A DNA stretch of 64,000 nucleotides from Sinomonas mesophila (lineage in GTDB: Bacteria > Actinomycetota > Actinomycetes > Actinomycetales > Micrococcaceae). The position numbers and the translations under genes are program-made. How positions within the stretch are numbered: the stretch's first letter is position 1; each line of letters begins with the position of its first letter. The notes below the pieces were generated by a model. It made no database searches and was not told where the DNA came from. It worked only from the letters and a program-made list of their open reading frames with translations. The DNA lies in NCBI RefSeq assembly GCF_001999765.1, contig NZ_MTIC01000013.1, forward strand, positions 154,511-218,510, read 5' to 3'. Of the stretch, positions 1-8,035 are shown piece by piece.

Positions 1-1
1 C

Positions 2-733
2 GTCGACGCCGTCCGCCGCGTCGCCGAGTCCGCGCTCGAGGGCGGCAAGGGGCTGACCCGGCCCGAGCTGTTCGAGGCGTTCGAGGCGGCCGGCCAGGCC
101 ACGAAGGGCCAGCGGGGGATCCACCTGCTCTCGATCCTGAGCCACCGGCTCGTGCTCGTGCAGGGACCCCTGCGCGGGCGGCAGCAGGAGTTCCGGCTCG
201 CGGACGAGTGGCTTCCCGCCGACGACGGGCCGCGCGGCGATGACGCGCTCGAGGCCATCGCCCGCAGGTACATCGCCTCCCACGGGCCCGTCGGCGAGCG
301 TGACTTCGCCTGGTGGCTCGCCCAGCCGCTCGGGGTCGTCCGCGGGCCGTTCCGCGCCGCCGCTGCGGATGCCGACGTCGTCTCCTTCGATGGCCGGGAG
401 CTGTACTGCCTGCCGGACGTCGCCGCGCTCGCCGGGACGCGCGTGGGGGAGCGGGCCGCCGTGGCGGTGCCGGGCTACGACGAGCTTGCCATCGGCTACC
501 CGGACCGGTCTGTGGCGATCCCGCCGGAGTACCTCGACCGCGTGATCCCGGGAGTCAACGGGGTCTTCAAGGCGATGGTCGTGGTGGGCGGCCGGGCCGT
601 CGGGACGTGGACCAAGGGAGGGAAGGCCTCGGCGCCGCGTCCCGAGCCGGCCCTGTACGAGGACCTCTCCCCGGCCGCATCCGCGGGGGTCGCGAAGGCC
701 CTCGCCCGCATCGAGGCCTACTGGGCGGGGTAG
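2..733 (+). CDS. Winged-helix DNA-binding protein, YcaQ/AlkZ-like (5' end missing)
   Basis: The reading frame is open from base 2, so the N-terminus lies outside the window and 243 residues are visible. The C-terminal part has the pattern of the HTH_42/YcaQ-like family (PF06224): a block with VPGYDELAIGYPDRS followed by PGVNGVFKAMVVVGGRAVGTW. In this family E. coli YcaQ (AlkX/AlkZ type) is a DNA glycosylase that unhooks interstrand crosslinks, but many members are uncharacterised. The call is to the family only; which activity it has cannot be judged without the N-terminal half and the catalytic Q-x-Q/D region. The GTG at 152 is an internal codon, not a convincing start. Confidence 0.7.
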   Translation, partial: VDAVRRVAESALEGGKGLTRPELFEAFEAAGQATKGQRGIHLLSILSHRLVLVQGPLRGRQQEFRLADEWLPADDGPRGDDALEAIARRYIASHGPVGERDFAWWLAQPLGVVRGPFRAAAADADVVSFDGRELYCLPDVAALAGTRVGERAAVAVPGYDELAIGYPDRSVAIPPEYLDRVIPGVNGVFKAMVVVGGRAVGTWTKGGKASAPRPEPALYEDLSPAASAGVAKALARIEAYWAG

Positions 734-845
734 GGGACCCGCGCTGGTCGGGGCCCCACCCGAGCGTGGGGCGGCCACGCCTCCGGCCGGATTGGCTGTA
801 TAGCCGGCCCGCATCTGCTGCCGAAGCCCGCATGGGCTGCCCTTC

Positions 846-901
846 GCCGCATCTGCGGCCCGGAGCAGGGCCGCCCTTGCGGCGGAGGGCAGGTGATGCG
901 G
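846..901. repeat. Left flanking repeat of the DUF559 gene
   Basis: The segment begins with GCCGCATCTGCGGCCCGG, itself containing the palindrome CCGCAT/ATGCGG-like halves, and ends with GGTGATGCGG. A related segment lies at 2047-2083 on the other side of the gene at 1023-1997. The rest of the 734-1022 gap is GC-rich with several short inverted repeats and no gene that I can support. Confidence 0.4.
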
Positions 902-1022
902 TTCCGCCGGGCTCGGTGGGGCGGAGCTGATCGGGACCCACGCGGCCAAATCCACGGCGCAGTTGTCCACAGGCGGGCGTTGGCTCGTTGCCCGGGGCTC
1001 GAGCGCACGCGAGGATCGCCGC

Positions 1023-1997
1023 ATGGACAGACGGATTGCGGAGGCCCTCATCGGAGCCAGATGGCCGGCTTCGGATGTTGTTTCCACGGCTGGTCTTCGC
1101 GCCGCCGGCATCGATGACCGGCTCGTGACCAGCGCGGTCCGCGCGGGCGCCGTCGTGCGTCTGCGTCGCGGGGCCTACATCCTGGCCCGTCGCTGGCAGG
1201 CCCTCGCTCCATGGGAGAAGGACCTGGCCCGCGTTGAGGCACATTGCGAGGCCACCGGGGCCGCGGCCGTCTACTGCCTCTCCAGCGCCGCGAGGCTCCA
1301 CGGGCTTGCGGTGTGGAGCCCGACGCTTGCGAGGCACGCGGCAGCGCCGGTTCATGTGGCGACAGACTATGCCGGCTCAAGGACGAGCCGTGGCCCGGAC
1401 GCTTTGTCCCATCAGCTCGGCCTCCGGCAGGAGGACGTTGTCGTCGTGGTGCGGGGCACGAGGCGCCTGAGGGCAACGTCATTGGCCCGGACTGTAGCGG
1501 ATTGCGCCCGGTTCCTGCCGTTCGAGGAGGCCGTGGTGATCGGCGACAGCGCCCTCCATCAGGGCGTCCCGATGGACGACATCGTGCAGGCACTCGCGGC
1601 AGGATCAACGCGTGGTCGCAGGAGGGCGATCAAGGTTCTGAGCTTCCTTGAGCCTGCGACGGAGTCTGTCGGTGAGTCCCGTACGCGGATGCTCCTCGAA
1701 CAACTGGGCTTCGACAAGCCCGTGGTCCAGCTCGGGCTGCACACCCCGGACGGGACCTACCGGGCGGACTTCGCGTGGGTCGAGCTCAAGATCATCATCG
1801 AGTTCGACGGCGAGGGCAAGTACTTGGACTACCAGCCGGCACCGGCGGTGCTGCTAGCCGAGCGGCGCCGGGAGAGCCTCCTCATGGAACAGGGCTGGAT
1901 CTTCGTGAGGCTCCGGTGGGCCGACCTGGAGCGCCCCGACGACGTGCGACGCAGGCTCGATGCCGCCATCGCCCGCGCGCAGCGGCGTTCGGCGTGA
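1023..1997 (+). CDS. DUF559 endonuclease-like protein with AbiEi-type N-terminal domain
   Basis: A 324-residue protein with two recognisable parts. Residues about 5-60 resemble the winged-helix 'antitoxin AbiEi' N-domain (VRAGAVVRLRRGAYI), and residues about 215-320 resemble a DUF559/Vsr-like nuclease fold: ESRTRMLLEQLGF, then YRADFAWVELKIIIEFDGEGKY, in which the D, E and K positions fit the PD-(D/E)XK-type core, and finally GWIFVRLRWADL. Such genes are common orphans in Micrococcales. The ATG at 1023 is preferred over the TTG at 963 because the family starts close to this helix. Flanking short repeats and a slightly lower GC than its neighbours suggest accessory DNA. Substrate and role are unknown. 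Confidence 0.65.
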   Translation: MDRRIAEALIGARWPASDVVSTAGLRAAGIDDRLVTSAVRAGAVVRLRRGAYILARRWQALAPWEKDLARVEAHCEATGAAAVYCLSSAARLHGLAVWSPTLARHAAAPVHVATDYAGSRTSRGPDALSHQLGLRQEDVVVVVRGTRRLRATSLARTVADCARFLPFEEAVVIGDSALHQGVPMDDIVQALAAGSTRGRRRAIKVLSFLEPATESVGESRTRMLLEQLGFDKPVVQLGLHTPDGTYRADFAWVELKIIIEFDGEGKYLDYQPAPAVLLAERRRESLLMEQGWIFVRLRWADLERPDDVRRRLDAAIARAQRRSA

Positions 1998-2046
1998 GGG
2001 GACAGCGCGCCTGCGGCCGGCAGAGGACCCGGAACAGCTGCCCCCA

Positions 2047-2083
2047 GCCGCATGTGCGGCCCGGATCCCGGCAGCTGATGCGG
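2047..2083. repeat. Right flanking repeat of the DUF559 gene
   Basis: GCCGCATGTGCGGCCCGGAT and GCAGCTGATGCGG repeat the two ends of the 846-901 element with a shorter interior. The two copies bracket the gene at 1023-1997. Confidence 0.4.
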
Positions 2084-2146
2084 CTGAGGGCAGCCCGTGC
2101 GGCCGAGGCCGGAGGGCAACGCCGAGGGCTGCAGCACAATGCCGAA

Positions 2147-2176
2147 GGGGGCCGGATCCCAGCGGATCCGGCCCCC
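2147..2176 (-). terminator. Terminator of asd
   Basis: A perfect 13-bp stem (GGGGGCCGGATCC and its complement) around a CAGC loop lies 18 bp beyond the asd stop. There is no long T tract, as is usual in this genome. It could also stop the converging transcript of the 1023-1997 gene. Confidence 0.75.
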
Positions 2177-2193
2177 TCGAGGTCGCTCGGACG

Positions 2194-3321
2194 TCAGAGC
2201 GTGCCGGTGGCGATCTTGAGCATGCGGCGCAGCGGCTCGGCGGCGCCCCACAGGAGTTGGTCGCCGACGGTGAAGGCCGAGATGTACTCAGGCCCCATCT
2301 CGAGCTTGCGGATGCGGCCCACCGGGATGTCGAGGGTGCCCGAGGCGGCCACAGGGGTCAGCTGCTCCATCGAGGCCTGCTTCTCGTTCGGGACCACGGT
2401 GGCCCACTCGTTGTCCTCGGCGAGGAGCTTCTCGATCTCCGCCACGGAGAGGTCCTCGCGCAGCTTGAGCGTGAGCGCCTGCGAGTGCGAGCGCATGGCG
2501 CCGATGCGCACGCACAGGCCGTCCATGACCACGGGCTCGAGCGCGGAGCCCGCGGCGGTGCCGAGGATCTTGTTCGTCTCGACGCCGGCCTTCCACTCCT
2601 CCTTGGACTGGCCGTTGCCGAGGTCCGCGTCGATCCAGGGGATGAGCGAGCCCGCGAGCGGGACCCCGAACTGGGTCGCGTCCACGCCGCCGCGCTGGGC
2701 CGCGAGGACCTTGCGGTCGATCTCGAGGATGGCCGACGCCGGGTCGGACAGCTCCGCGGCGACCTCGCCGTTGAGCGTGCCGAACTGGGTGAGGAGCTCG
2801 CGCATGTGGCGCGCCCCGCCGCCGGAGGCGGCCTGGTACGTCATGGACGTGCCCCACTCGACGAGGTTGTTCCGGAACAGCCCGCCGAGGCCCATGAGCA
2901 TGCACGAGACGGTGCAGTTGCCGCCGACGAAGTCCTTCACGCCGGAGGCGAGGCCCTCGTCGATGACCGTCCGGTTGACCGGGTCGAGGACGATGATCGA
3001 GTCCTCGTTCATGCGCAGCGTCGAGGCGGCGTCGATCCAGAGGCCGTCCCAGCCGCGGGCGCGCAGCTCGGGCTGCACCCTCTTGGTGTAGTCGCCTCCC
3101 TGCGCGGTGACGATGATCGGGAGCTTGGCGAGCGCGTCGACGTCGAACGCGTCCTGGAGGGGTCCCGCGCCGTCAGCGAACGACGGGGCAGCGCCGCCCG
3201 CGTTGGACGTCGAGAAGAACACGGGGTTGATCGAGGCGAAATCGCCCTCATCCTGCATGCGCTCCATGAGCACGGAGCCGACCATGCCACGCCAGCCGAC
3301 GAAGCCTACCGAAGAAGTCAT
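2194..3321 (-). CDS. asd: Aspartate-semialdehyde dehydrogenase
   Basis: Reduces aspartyl phosphate to aspartate semialdehyde with NADPH, the branch point to lysine/diaminopimelate, threonine and methionine. The 375-residue protein is of the long (E. coli-like) Asd type: it opens with [18 protein letters not shown], the NADP-binding GxxGxxG-like loop, has the catalytic cysteine in GGNCTVS (C136) and the proton-shuttling histidine in [10 protein letters not shown] (about H279). Length matches the family (about 370). It stands alone on the minus strand with its own terminator. In many actinobacteria asd follows lysC, which is not present here. Confidence 0.95.
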   Translation of the reverse strand: MTSSVGFVGWRGMVGSVLMERMQDEGDFASINPVFFSTSNAGGAAPSFADGAGPLQDAFDVDALAKLPIIVTAQGGDYTKRVQPELRARGWDGLWIDAASTLRMNEDSIIVLDPVNRTVIDEGLASGVKDFVGGNCTVSCMLMGLGGLFRNNLVEWGTSMTYQAASGGGARHMRELLTQFGTLNGEVAAELSDPASAILEIDRKVLAAQRGGVDATQFGVPLAGSLIPWIDADLGNGQSKEEWKAGVETNKILGTAAGSALEPVVMDGLCVRIGAMRSHSQALTLKLREDLSVAEIEKLLAEDNEWATVVPNEKQASMEQLTPVAASGTLDIPVGRIRKLEMGPEYISAFTVGDQLLWGAAEPLRRMLKIATGTL

Positions 3322-3413
3322 GGGTTCTATTCTACGGACGACGGCGAGTGCTCGCCTGTGGTGTGCATCTCACCCGGGGGTGGGGCCCCGCTCGGACCCG
3401 CCCCCGGGGAGAG

Positions 3414-3815
3414 TCACTTGATCGGATCAGGGAGACCGCGCTTGCGGCGCAGGGCCTTGGCCCGGGCCTCCCGGAGGGTGGCCTGCCCGCCGATCCACGT
3501 GAAGGCGGCCGACACGGCGGCAGCGAGAAGGCCCAGCCACACGGGGCCCTCTGGGGTCCAGAACGAGACGACGAAAGCCACGGCGCACACGAGGGTTAGC
3601 CCCACCATCACGACCGACAGGATCGTCATGCCCCACACGCTGCGGACCTGGGACTCGAGGCCGTGGGTGGAGTTGCCGTACTCGTCGAGGGTGTAGCTGT
3701 GGAGTTCGCCGTCCTTGCCGCGGGCGAGGATGCGATGCCCGCCCTGAGTGGCGAGCTCCCGGTGGAGCGCGCGGGCCTGCTCGTCACGGAGGGCCCTCAG
3801 GGGATCCTTCGCCAT
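3414..3815 (-). CDS. Hypothetical two-TM membrane protein
   Basis: A 133-residue protein that I do not recognise as a named family. It has a charged N-terminal half of about 60 residues and then two hydrophobic segments (about 62-85 and 91-110), ending in a basic tail rich in arginine and lysine. The ATG at 3815 is chosen because it begins 2 bp after the stop of the upstream gene (3818), which implies translational coupling; the open frame continues further upstream but overlaps that gene. It is the last gene of a three-gene minus-strand unit with the WXG-like protein at 4487-5488, so it may serve that system, but this is inference from position only. Confidence 0.6.
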   Translation of the reverse strand: MAKDPLRALRDEQARALHRELATQGGHRILARGKDGELHSYTLDEYGNSTHGLESQVRSVWGMTILSVVMVGLTLVCAVAFVVSFWTPEGPVWLGLLAAAVSAAFTWIGGQATLREARAKALRRKRGLPDPIK

Positions 3816-3817
3816 GG

Positions 3818-4468
3818 TCAGCCGCGACGGATGTCGTCGATCGCGGCGAGCAGAGCGGCGTCGTCGGCGGGGAGCTCGTCCACGGAGTCGGTCTCCGGGA
3901 CGTAGGTGCCAACCGTCCATGCGGAGCCACCGCGCTTGACGAGGAGTCGGCGGCCCTGCGCATTGTCGGGGCGCCCCAGGGCTGCGCCGCCGTCGGGGTT
4001 CTGCTCGAGGTGCTTGCGCAGGATGAACAGCATCGTCTCGGCGGCCGAAAGGTCTGGGCGCTGCGCCATCGCCCACCACGTGTTGAACGCGCGGGGCTGG
4101 AGGAGGATGCCGATTCCCTCCGCCTCGACGAGGGCAAGGCGGTCGATCGAGTCGGCTGTCAGGAGGGACAGGTTCACGACGCGCTCGGCGTGGCCCAGCG
4201 CGTGGGCCAGGGCGGCGATCGGGCCGGAGACCTCGAGCTCCTCGTCGGGCGTGGCCGTGGCCAGGCCCCGGGCCACGAGGGACGAGGCCCCCGCGGACAC
4301 CACCAGCTCGTTGCCGAGCTGGTCTGCCAGGCCAAGGGCCACCGCCGTCGATTCCGTCGACGGCCCGGGCTGGAAGGCGAACAGGGCTGCGAGCTCGGCG
4401 AAGCCGAGGCCGATCTGGTCCGGGGAGTCTGTCGACGGCGTCGGGGTCTGCTCTGCGGTACTCGTCAT
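3818..4468 (-). CDS. Hypothetical protein of a WXG-like cluster
   Basis: A 216-residue soluble protein, acidic overall, with no signal peptide or membrane segment. The first 18 residues are a Thr/Ser/Pro-rich tail; the remainder alternates helices and short strands and ends with ELPADDAALLAAIDDIRR. I recognise no catalytic motif. It sits 18 bp downstream of a WXG-like gene and 2 bp upstream of a small membrane protein. By position and size it could be a dedicated chaperone comparable in role to EspG of mycobacterial ESX systems, but I see no sequence motif that proves this. Confidence 0.6.
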   Translation of the reverse strand: MTSTAEQTPTPSTDSPDQIGLGFAELAALFAFQPGPSTESTAVALGLADQLGNELVVSAGASSLVARGLATATPDEELEVSGPIAALAHALGHAERVVNLSLLTADSIDRLALVEAEGIGILLQPRAFNTWWAMAQRPDLSAAETMLFILRKHLEQNPDGGAALGRPDNAQGRRLLVKRGGSAWTVGTYVPETDSVDELPADDAALLAAIDDIRRG

Positions 4469-4486
4469 GGAAGCCTCCTGTTGGGG

Positions 4487-5488
4487 TCAGAATCCGAAGA
4501 AGTCGCCGACGGCCTTGGCGCCGTCGGAAATGGCTCCGCCGACGGCCTTGGCTCCGTCAGCCACGGCGCTGGCAGCACCGTCCACGGCGTTCCTGACGGC
4601 CGGCACGTTGTCGTAGAGCGTCCATCCTGCCGTGATGACGCCGGCGATGACGTTGGCGGGTGGCGGAGCGAAGACCGACGCGACTCCCAGCGCGGCCTTG
4701 GCGGACGAGGCGATGCCGCCCGCAACGTTGCCCTCGCTGAACTTGTCGATGGCCGAGATCCCGTCGATGCCGGCCCCGAGCACGCCGAGGCCCTTGGTGG
4801 CGACGTTGAAGGCCTTGAAGGCCCGCGAGTCCTCGGCGAGGCCGACGAGTTTGTGCCAGTTGCCGCTCACGGCGTCGCTCGACGCGTTGAAGGCACGGCT
4901 CAGGCCTGCCGCCAGCGCCTCGTCGGGCCAGTTCTGCGGCTTCGCCACATCCCACGCCAGCCGCGCGTAGGACGAGAACGGGTTGACGACTCCGGCCCCG
5001 AAGGTCTTCGCCATGACCGAGAGGTCGAAGACCCCGGCCCGGATCTTCGGGAAGGCCTTGATCATCGACCAGGTGGACCAGCCCTTGCGGAAGGGCGAGT
5101 TCTTGTCCTCGAGCCAGTTCGGGATCCAGGGGTTGTCCTTGTTGTCCGTGGTTCCCGCACCGCCGGGTCCGCCCGGGGCGCCTGGCCCCGGCGCGCTCGC
5201 GGTGCGCGCCCCGAGCTCGGCGCTCGCCGTCTCCTGCGCCTCGGCGTTGGCCGCAAGAGTGCGGGCGTTCTCGCTCAGCGTGGCGGCGAGCTTCGCAAAC
5301 GCGGGGCGGTGCAGCTGGGCCCACTGGCGGGTGAACTCCTCGGCGTCCTTGCCACCCCACACCTGCGGCAGGCGCGACGTGAGCTGGTCGATCGACCTCT
5401 GGACATTCTTGATCGACGTCGACTTCATCGTGAACTGCTTGCCGAGCGCCCTGAGCTGCTCAGGGTTCGCCCCTTGCTTGATCGTCAA
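4487..5488 (-). CDS. WXG100-like candidate type VII secretion substrate
   Basis: A 333-residue protein. The first 90 residues are predicted long helices with a WXG-type turn in LPQVWGGKDAEEFTRQW, the hallmark of the WXG100/LXG group of type VII (ESX) substrates. A Gly/Pro/Ala-rich linker (about 98-116) follows, and the C-terminal part has glycine-alanine-rich amphipathic helices and a repetitive tail (AVADGAKAVGG, AISDGAKAVGD). The TTG at 5488 is preferred because a purine-rich AAGGGGGG precedes it by about 5 bp. No toxin motif is visible in the C-terminus. No EccC-type ATPase or other secretion gene lies within the window. Confidence 0.6.
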   Translation of the reverse strand: MTIKQGANPEQLRALGKQFTMKSTSIKNVQRSIDQLTSRLPQVWGGKDAEEFTRQWAQLHRPAFAKLAATLSENARTLAANAEAQETASAELGARTASAPGPGAPGGPGGAGTTDNKDNPWIPNWLEDKNSPFRKGWSTWSMIKAFPKIRAGVFDLSVMAKTFGAGVVNPFSSYARLAWDVAKPQNWPDEALAAGLSRAFNASSDAVSGNWHKLVGLAEDSRAFKAFNVATKGLGVLGAGIDGISAIDKFSEGNVAGGIASSAKAALGVASVFAPPPANVIAGVITAGWTLYDNVPAVRNAVDGAASAVADGAKAVGGAISDGAKAVGDFFGF

Positions 5489-5621
5489 CGTTCCCCCCCT
5501 TCGTGCAATGTCTGCAGCCAACGTACCGGTGTTCTCATCGGCTTCGCGATGGGGACGTCTCCCCACGGCGAGGCGGCACGCACCAGCCGTCTCCCGGGGG
5601 TCCGCGTTCTCCAGGGGCTCA

Positions 5622-5685
5622 GGAATCTAGCTTCGCCGAAACCTATGCCCTGCGGAATCTAGCTTCGCCGAAACCTATGCCCTGC
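5622..5685. repeat. Two tandem copies of a 32-bp sequence at the folA stop
   Basis: Bases 5622-5653 and 5654-5685 are identical and are followed by the first five bases of a third copy. The unit contains the last codons and the stop codon of folA, so the second copy lies just outside the gene. It looks like a recent slippage or short-homology duplication. Confidence 0.95.
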
Positions 5686-6232
5686 GGAATTCCGCGATGC
5701 GGTACCGCACGCCCGAGACCGAGGTGAGCCATCCGCCGTCGTCCGGGGTCACGGCCTCGAGCCGCCACTGGGTCCCGAGCGGGGGCGCGAAGGTGTCCCC
5801 GTCGGCGTCGCTGTCCAGGATCGTCACCATCGCGAGGTCCGCGAGCGGCATGGCCTCGGCGAAGATCTCCCCTCCGCCGATCACCCACACGAGGTCGCCG
5901 CCCTCGGCCTCGGCCGCCGTTGCGAGCGCCTCGTCGAGGGAGTGCACGACGACGGTTCCGCTCGCCTCCCAGCGGGGCTGGCGCGTGATGACGATGTTCG
6001 TCCGGCCGGCGAAGGGCCGGTACTTCTCGGGGATCGAGTCCCACGTCCGCCGGCCCATCACGACGGGATGGCCCGCCGTCGTCGCGGCGAAGTGCTTCAT
6101 GTCCTCCGGCACGTGCCACGGCATGCCGCCGTCGCGGCCGATCACGCCCTCCTGGGTCTGGGCCCAGATGAGCCCGATCGTGGGGCGCGCGCCTTCGGAG
6201 CCCGTCACACCGCTGGCCATGCTGCCGTTCAT
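5675..6232 (-). CDS. folA: Dihydrofolate reductase
   Basis: Reduces dihydrofolate, including that made by ThyA, to tetrahydrofolate with NADPH. The 185-residue protein has the substrate pocket motif [12 protein letters not shown] (the acidic residue corresponding to E. coli D27 is at about position 44), the NADPH-binding [12 protein letters not shown], and [10 protein letters not shown]. The N-terminus is about 15 residues longer than usual ([17 protein letters not shown]). The ATG at 6232 overlaps the thyA stop by 4 bp (ATGA), which supports it; an alternative start a few codons in (ATG within GSMAS) cannot be ruled out. The 3' end lies inside a tandem duplication. Confidence 0.95.
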   Translation of the reverse strand: MNGSMASGVTGSEGARPTIGLIWAQTQEGVIGRDGGMPWHVPEDMKHFAATTAGHPVVMGRRTWDSIPEKYRPFAGRTNIVITRQPRWEASGTVVVHSLDEALATAAEAEGGDLVWVIGGGEIFAEAMPLADLAMVTILDSDADGDTFAPPLGTQWRLEAVTPDDGGWLTSVSGVRYRIAEFRRA

Positions 6233-7047
6233 ACGGCCACTGATGCCTTGATCGCGGGGTGGTGCCGGTAGCCCAGCACCTCGAAATCCTCGAACCGGTA
6301 GTCGAAGATGCTCTCGGGGCGGCGCGTGAAGGCCAGGCGCGGCGGCTCGAAGGGCTCGCGCGAGAGCTGCTCGCGGACCTGCTCGAGGTGGTTGTCGTAG
6401 ATGTGGCAGTCACCGCCGGTCCAGACGAGCTCGCCCACACCGAGGTCGAGCTGCTGCGCGACCATGTGGGTCAGGAGCGCGTAGGAGGCGATGTTGAAGG
6501 GGACGCCGAGGAACATGTCCGCGCTGCGCTGGTACAGCTGGCACGAGAGCTTCGCCGGCCCCTCCTCGGAGGGCGCGACGTAGAACTGGAAGAACGCGTG
6601 GCACGGGGGCAGGGCCATGTTGTCGATCTCGGCCACGTTCCACGCCGAGACGATGTGGCGGCGCGAGTCGGGGTTCGTGCGCAGGGACTCCATGAGCCCC
6701 GCGATCTGGTCGATGTGCCGCCCGTCCGGCGTGGGCCACGAGCGCCACTGGACGCCGTAGACGGGTCCCAGCTCGCCGTCGTCGTCCGCCCACTCGTCCC
6801 AGATCGTGACGCCCTGCTCCTGGAGCCAGCGCACGTTCGACTCGCCCCGCAGGAACCACAGCAGCTCGAGCGCCACCGACTTGAAGTGCACGCGCTTCGT
6901 CGTCACGAGCGGGAAGCCCGCGGAGAAGTCGAAGCGGATCTGGCGGCCGAAGACGCTGCGCGTCCCCGTGCCGGTGCGGTCGGCCTTGTGGACTCCGTGC
7001 TCGAGGACGTCGCGCAGGAGGTCCTCATAAGGGGTCGGGATGCTCAC
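6229..7047 (-). CDS. thyA: Thymidylate synthase
   Basis: Methylates dUMP to dTMP using methylene-tetrahydrofolate. The 272-residue length is standard for ThyA. The catalytic cysteine is C149 in [10 protein letters not shown], the phosphate-binding arginines are in RTGTGT and [12 protein letters not shown], and [15 protein letters not shown] and the C-terminal [10 protein letters not shown] are conserved. Overlap with folA by 4 bp makes a two-gene operon in which FolA recycles the dihydrofolate that ThyA produces. Confidence 0.97.
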   Translation of the reverse strand: MSIPTPYEDLLRDVLEHGVHKADRTGTGTRSVFGRQIRFDFSAGFPLVTTKRVHFKSVALELLWFLRGESNVRWLQEQGVTIWDEWADDDGELGPVYGVQWRSWPTPDGRHIDQIAGLMESLRTNPDSRRHIVSAWNVAEIDNMALPPCHAFFQFYVAPSEEGPAKLSCQLYQRSADMFLGVPFNIASYALLTHMVAQQLDLGVGELVWTGGDCHIYDNHLEQVREQLSREPFEPPRLAFTRRPESIFDYRFEDFEVLGYRHHPAIKASVAV

Positions 7048-7060
7048 TCGGCCAGTCTAG

Positions 7061-8035
7061 TCAGTCGTCGAACGGCCGGACCTGCTCCAGCGCGACGACA
7101 CGTGGGGGGCCGGCCACGGGCACGTGGAACACGAGGAGCTCGCCGGGCGCGAGGTACGGGTCCGAGGACGGGAGCCTGGCCTCGAGTCCCTCCTCGAGAT
7201 AGACCGAGAACTGCTTCAGCAGGGTCGGCAGGACGGGCCGGTGCGAGCAGATCACCGAGGGCTTCCCCTTGTCAAACAGGCGCACGACGTCGGCGGCGGC
7301 CTTGTGCGGCCGGCGATCGTGGCGGTGCTCGGTCAGGTCCTCGGAGAGCTTGAGCTTGATCTTCACCCTCGAGGCGCGCACGTAGGGCAGCACCGTGTCG
7401 ACGCAGCGCCGCCACGGGCTCGTCACGACCCGGGTCGGCCTCCACACGCTCAGGAGCCTGCCGACGGCCTGGGCCTGCCGGACGCCGGTCGCGGCGAGCG
7501 TGCGGTCGCCCTCGGCCTTGGTCCACGAGCCGCGCGGCTTCGCCTTGGCGTGGCGAAGGAGGATGAGCGGCCGGGTGTCGAGCGCGCCCCGGACGTCCTC
7601 CTCCTCGAGGGCGTCGAGCGGCTCGACGTCCGAGCGGTTGCTCAGGAGGAGCCGGGCCTCCTCGGCGCTGCACCAGTGCACCGCGTCGACCTCGTCGCCG
7701 TCGGGCATGATCCTGTCCCCGGGGCCCACGTGCATCGCCCAGTAGTGGACGGACTTGAGCCCCGCGACGACCTCGTAGTGCGTCGTGGGCAGCGGGATCC
7801 CGAGGGGGACGTCGAGCCCGATCTCCTCGCGGATCTCCCGCGAGGCGCACTCGTGGAGCGTCTCGCCGTTGTCGAGCTTGCCCTTGGGCCAGGACCAGTC
7901 GTCGTAGCGGGGCCGGTGGATGAGGAGCACCTCGAGTCCCCCGGCGTTGTGCCGCCAGGGAATCGCCCCGGCGGCGCGTACCACGACGGGGTTCTCCCCG
8001 GCGGCGGGGCGGCCCTCGACCGGCGTGTCCGACAT
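7061..8035 (-). CDS. NUDIX hydrolase fused to SixA-type histidine phosphatase (MutT1-like)
   Basis: A 324-residue fusion. Residues about 15-150 carry a NUDIX box (GKLDNGETLHECASREIREEIGLDV, read in two parts: G-x5-E and REIREEIG). Residues about 165-320 are a histidine phosphatase of the SixA type starting with LILLRHAKAK (RHG-like motif) and containing a later CSHRPVLP. This two-domain layout is known from mycobacterial MutT1, which hydrolyses 8-oxo-GTP and diadenosine polyphosphates. The ATG at 8035 overlaps the ppk1 stop (ATGA), the same pairing of mutT1 with ppk seen in Mycobacterium. Substrate here is inferred from the family. Confidence 0.85.
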   Translation of the reverse strand: MSDTPVEGRPAAGENPVVVRAAGAIPWRHNAGGLEVLLIHRPRYDDWSWPKGKLDNGETLHECASREIREEIGLDVPLGIPLPTTHYEVVAGLKSVHYWAMHVGPGDRIMPDGDEVDAVHWCSAEEARLLLSNRSDVEPLDALEEEDVRGALDTRPLILLRHAKAKPRGSWTKAEGDRTLAATGVRQAQAVGRLLSVWRPTRVVTSPWRRCVDTVLPYVRASRVKIKLKLSEDLTEHRHDRRPHKAAADVVRLFDKGKPSVICSHRPVLPTLLKQFSVYLEEGLEARLPSSDPYLAPGELLVFHVPVAGPPRVVALEQVRPFDD

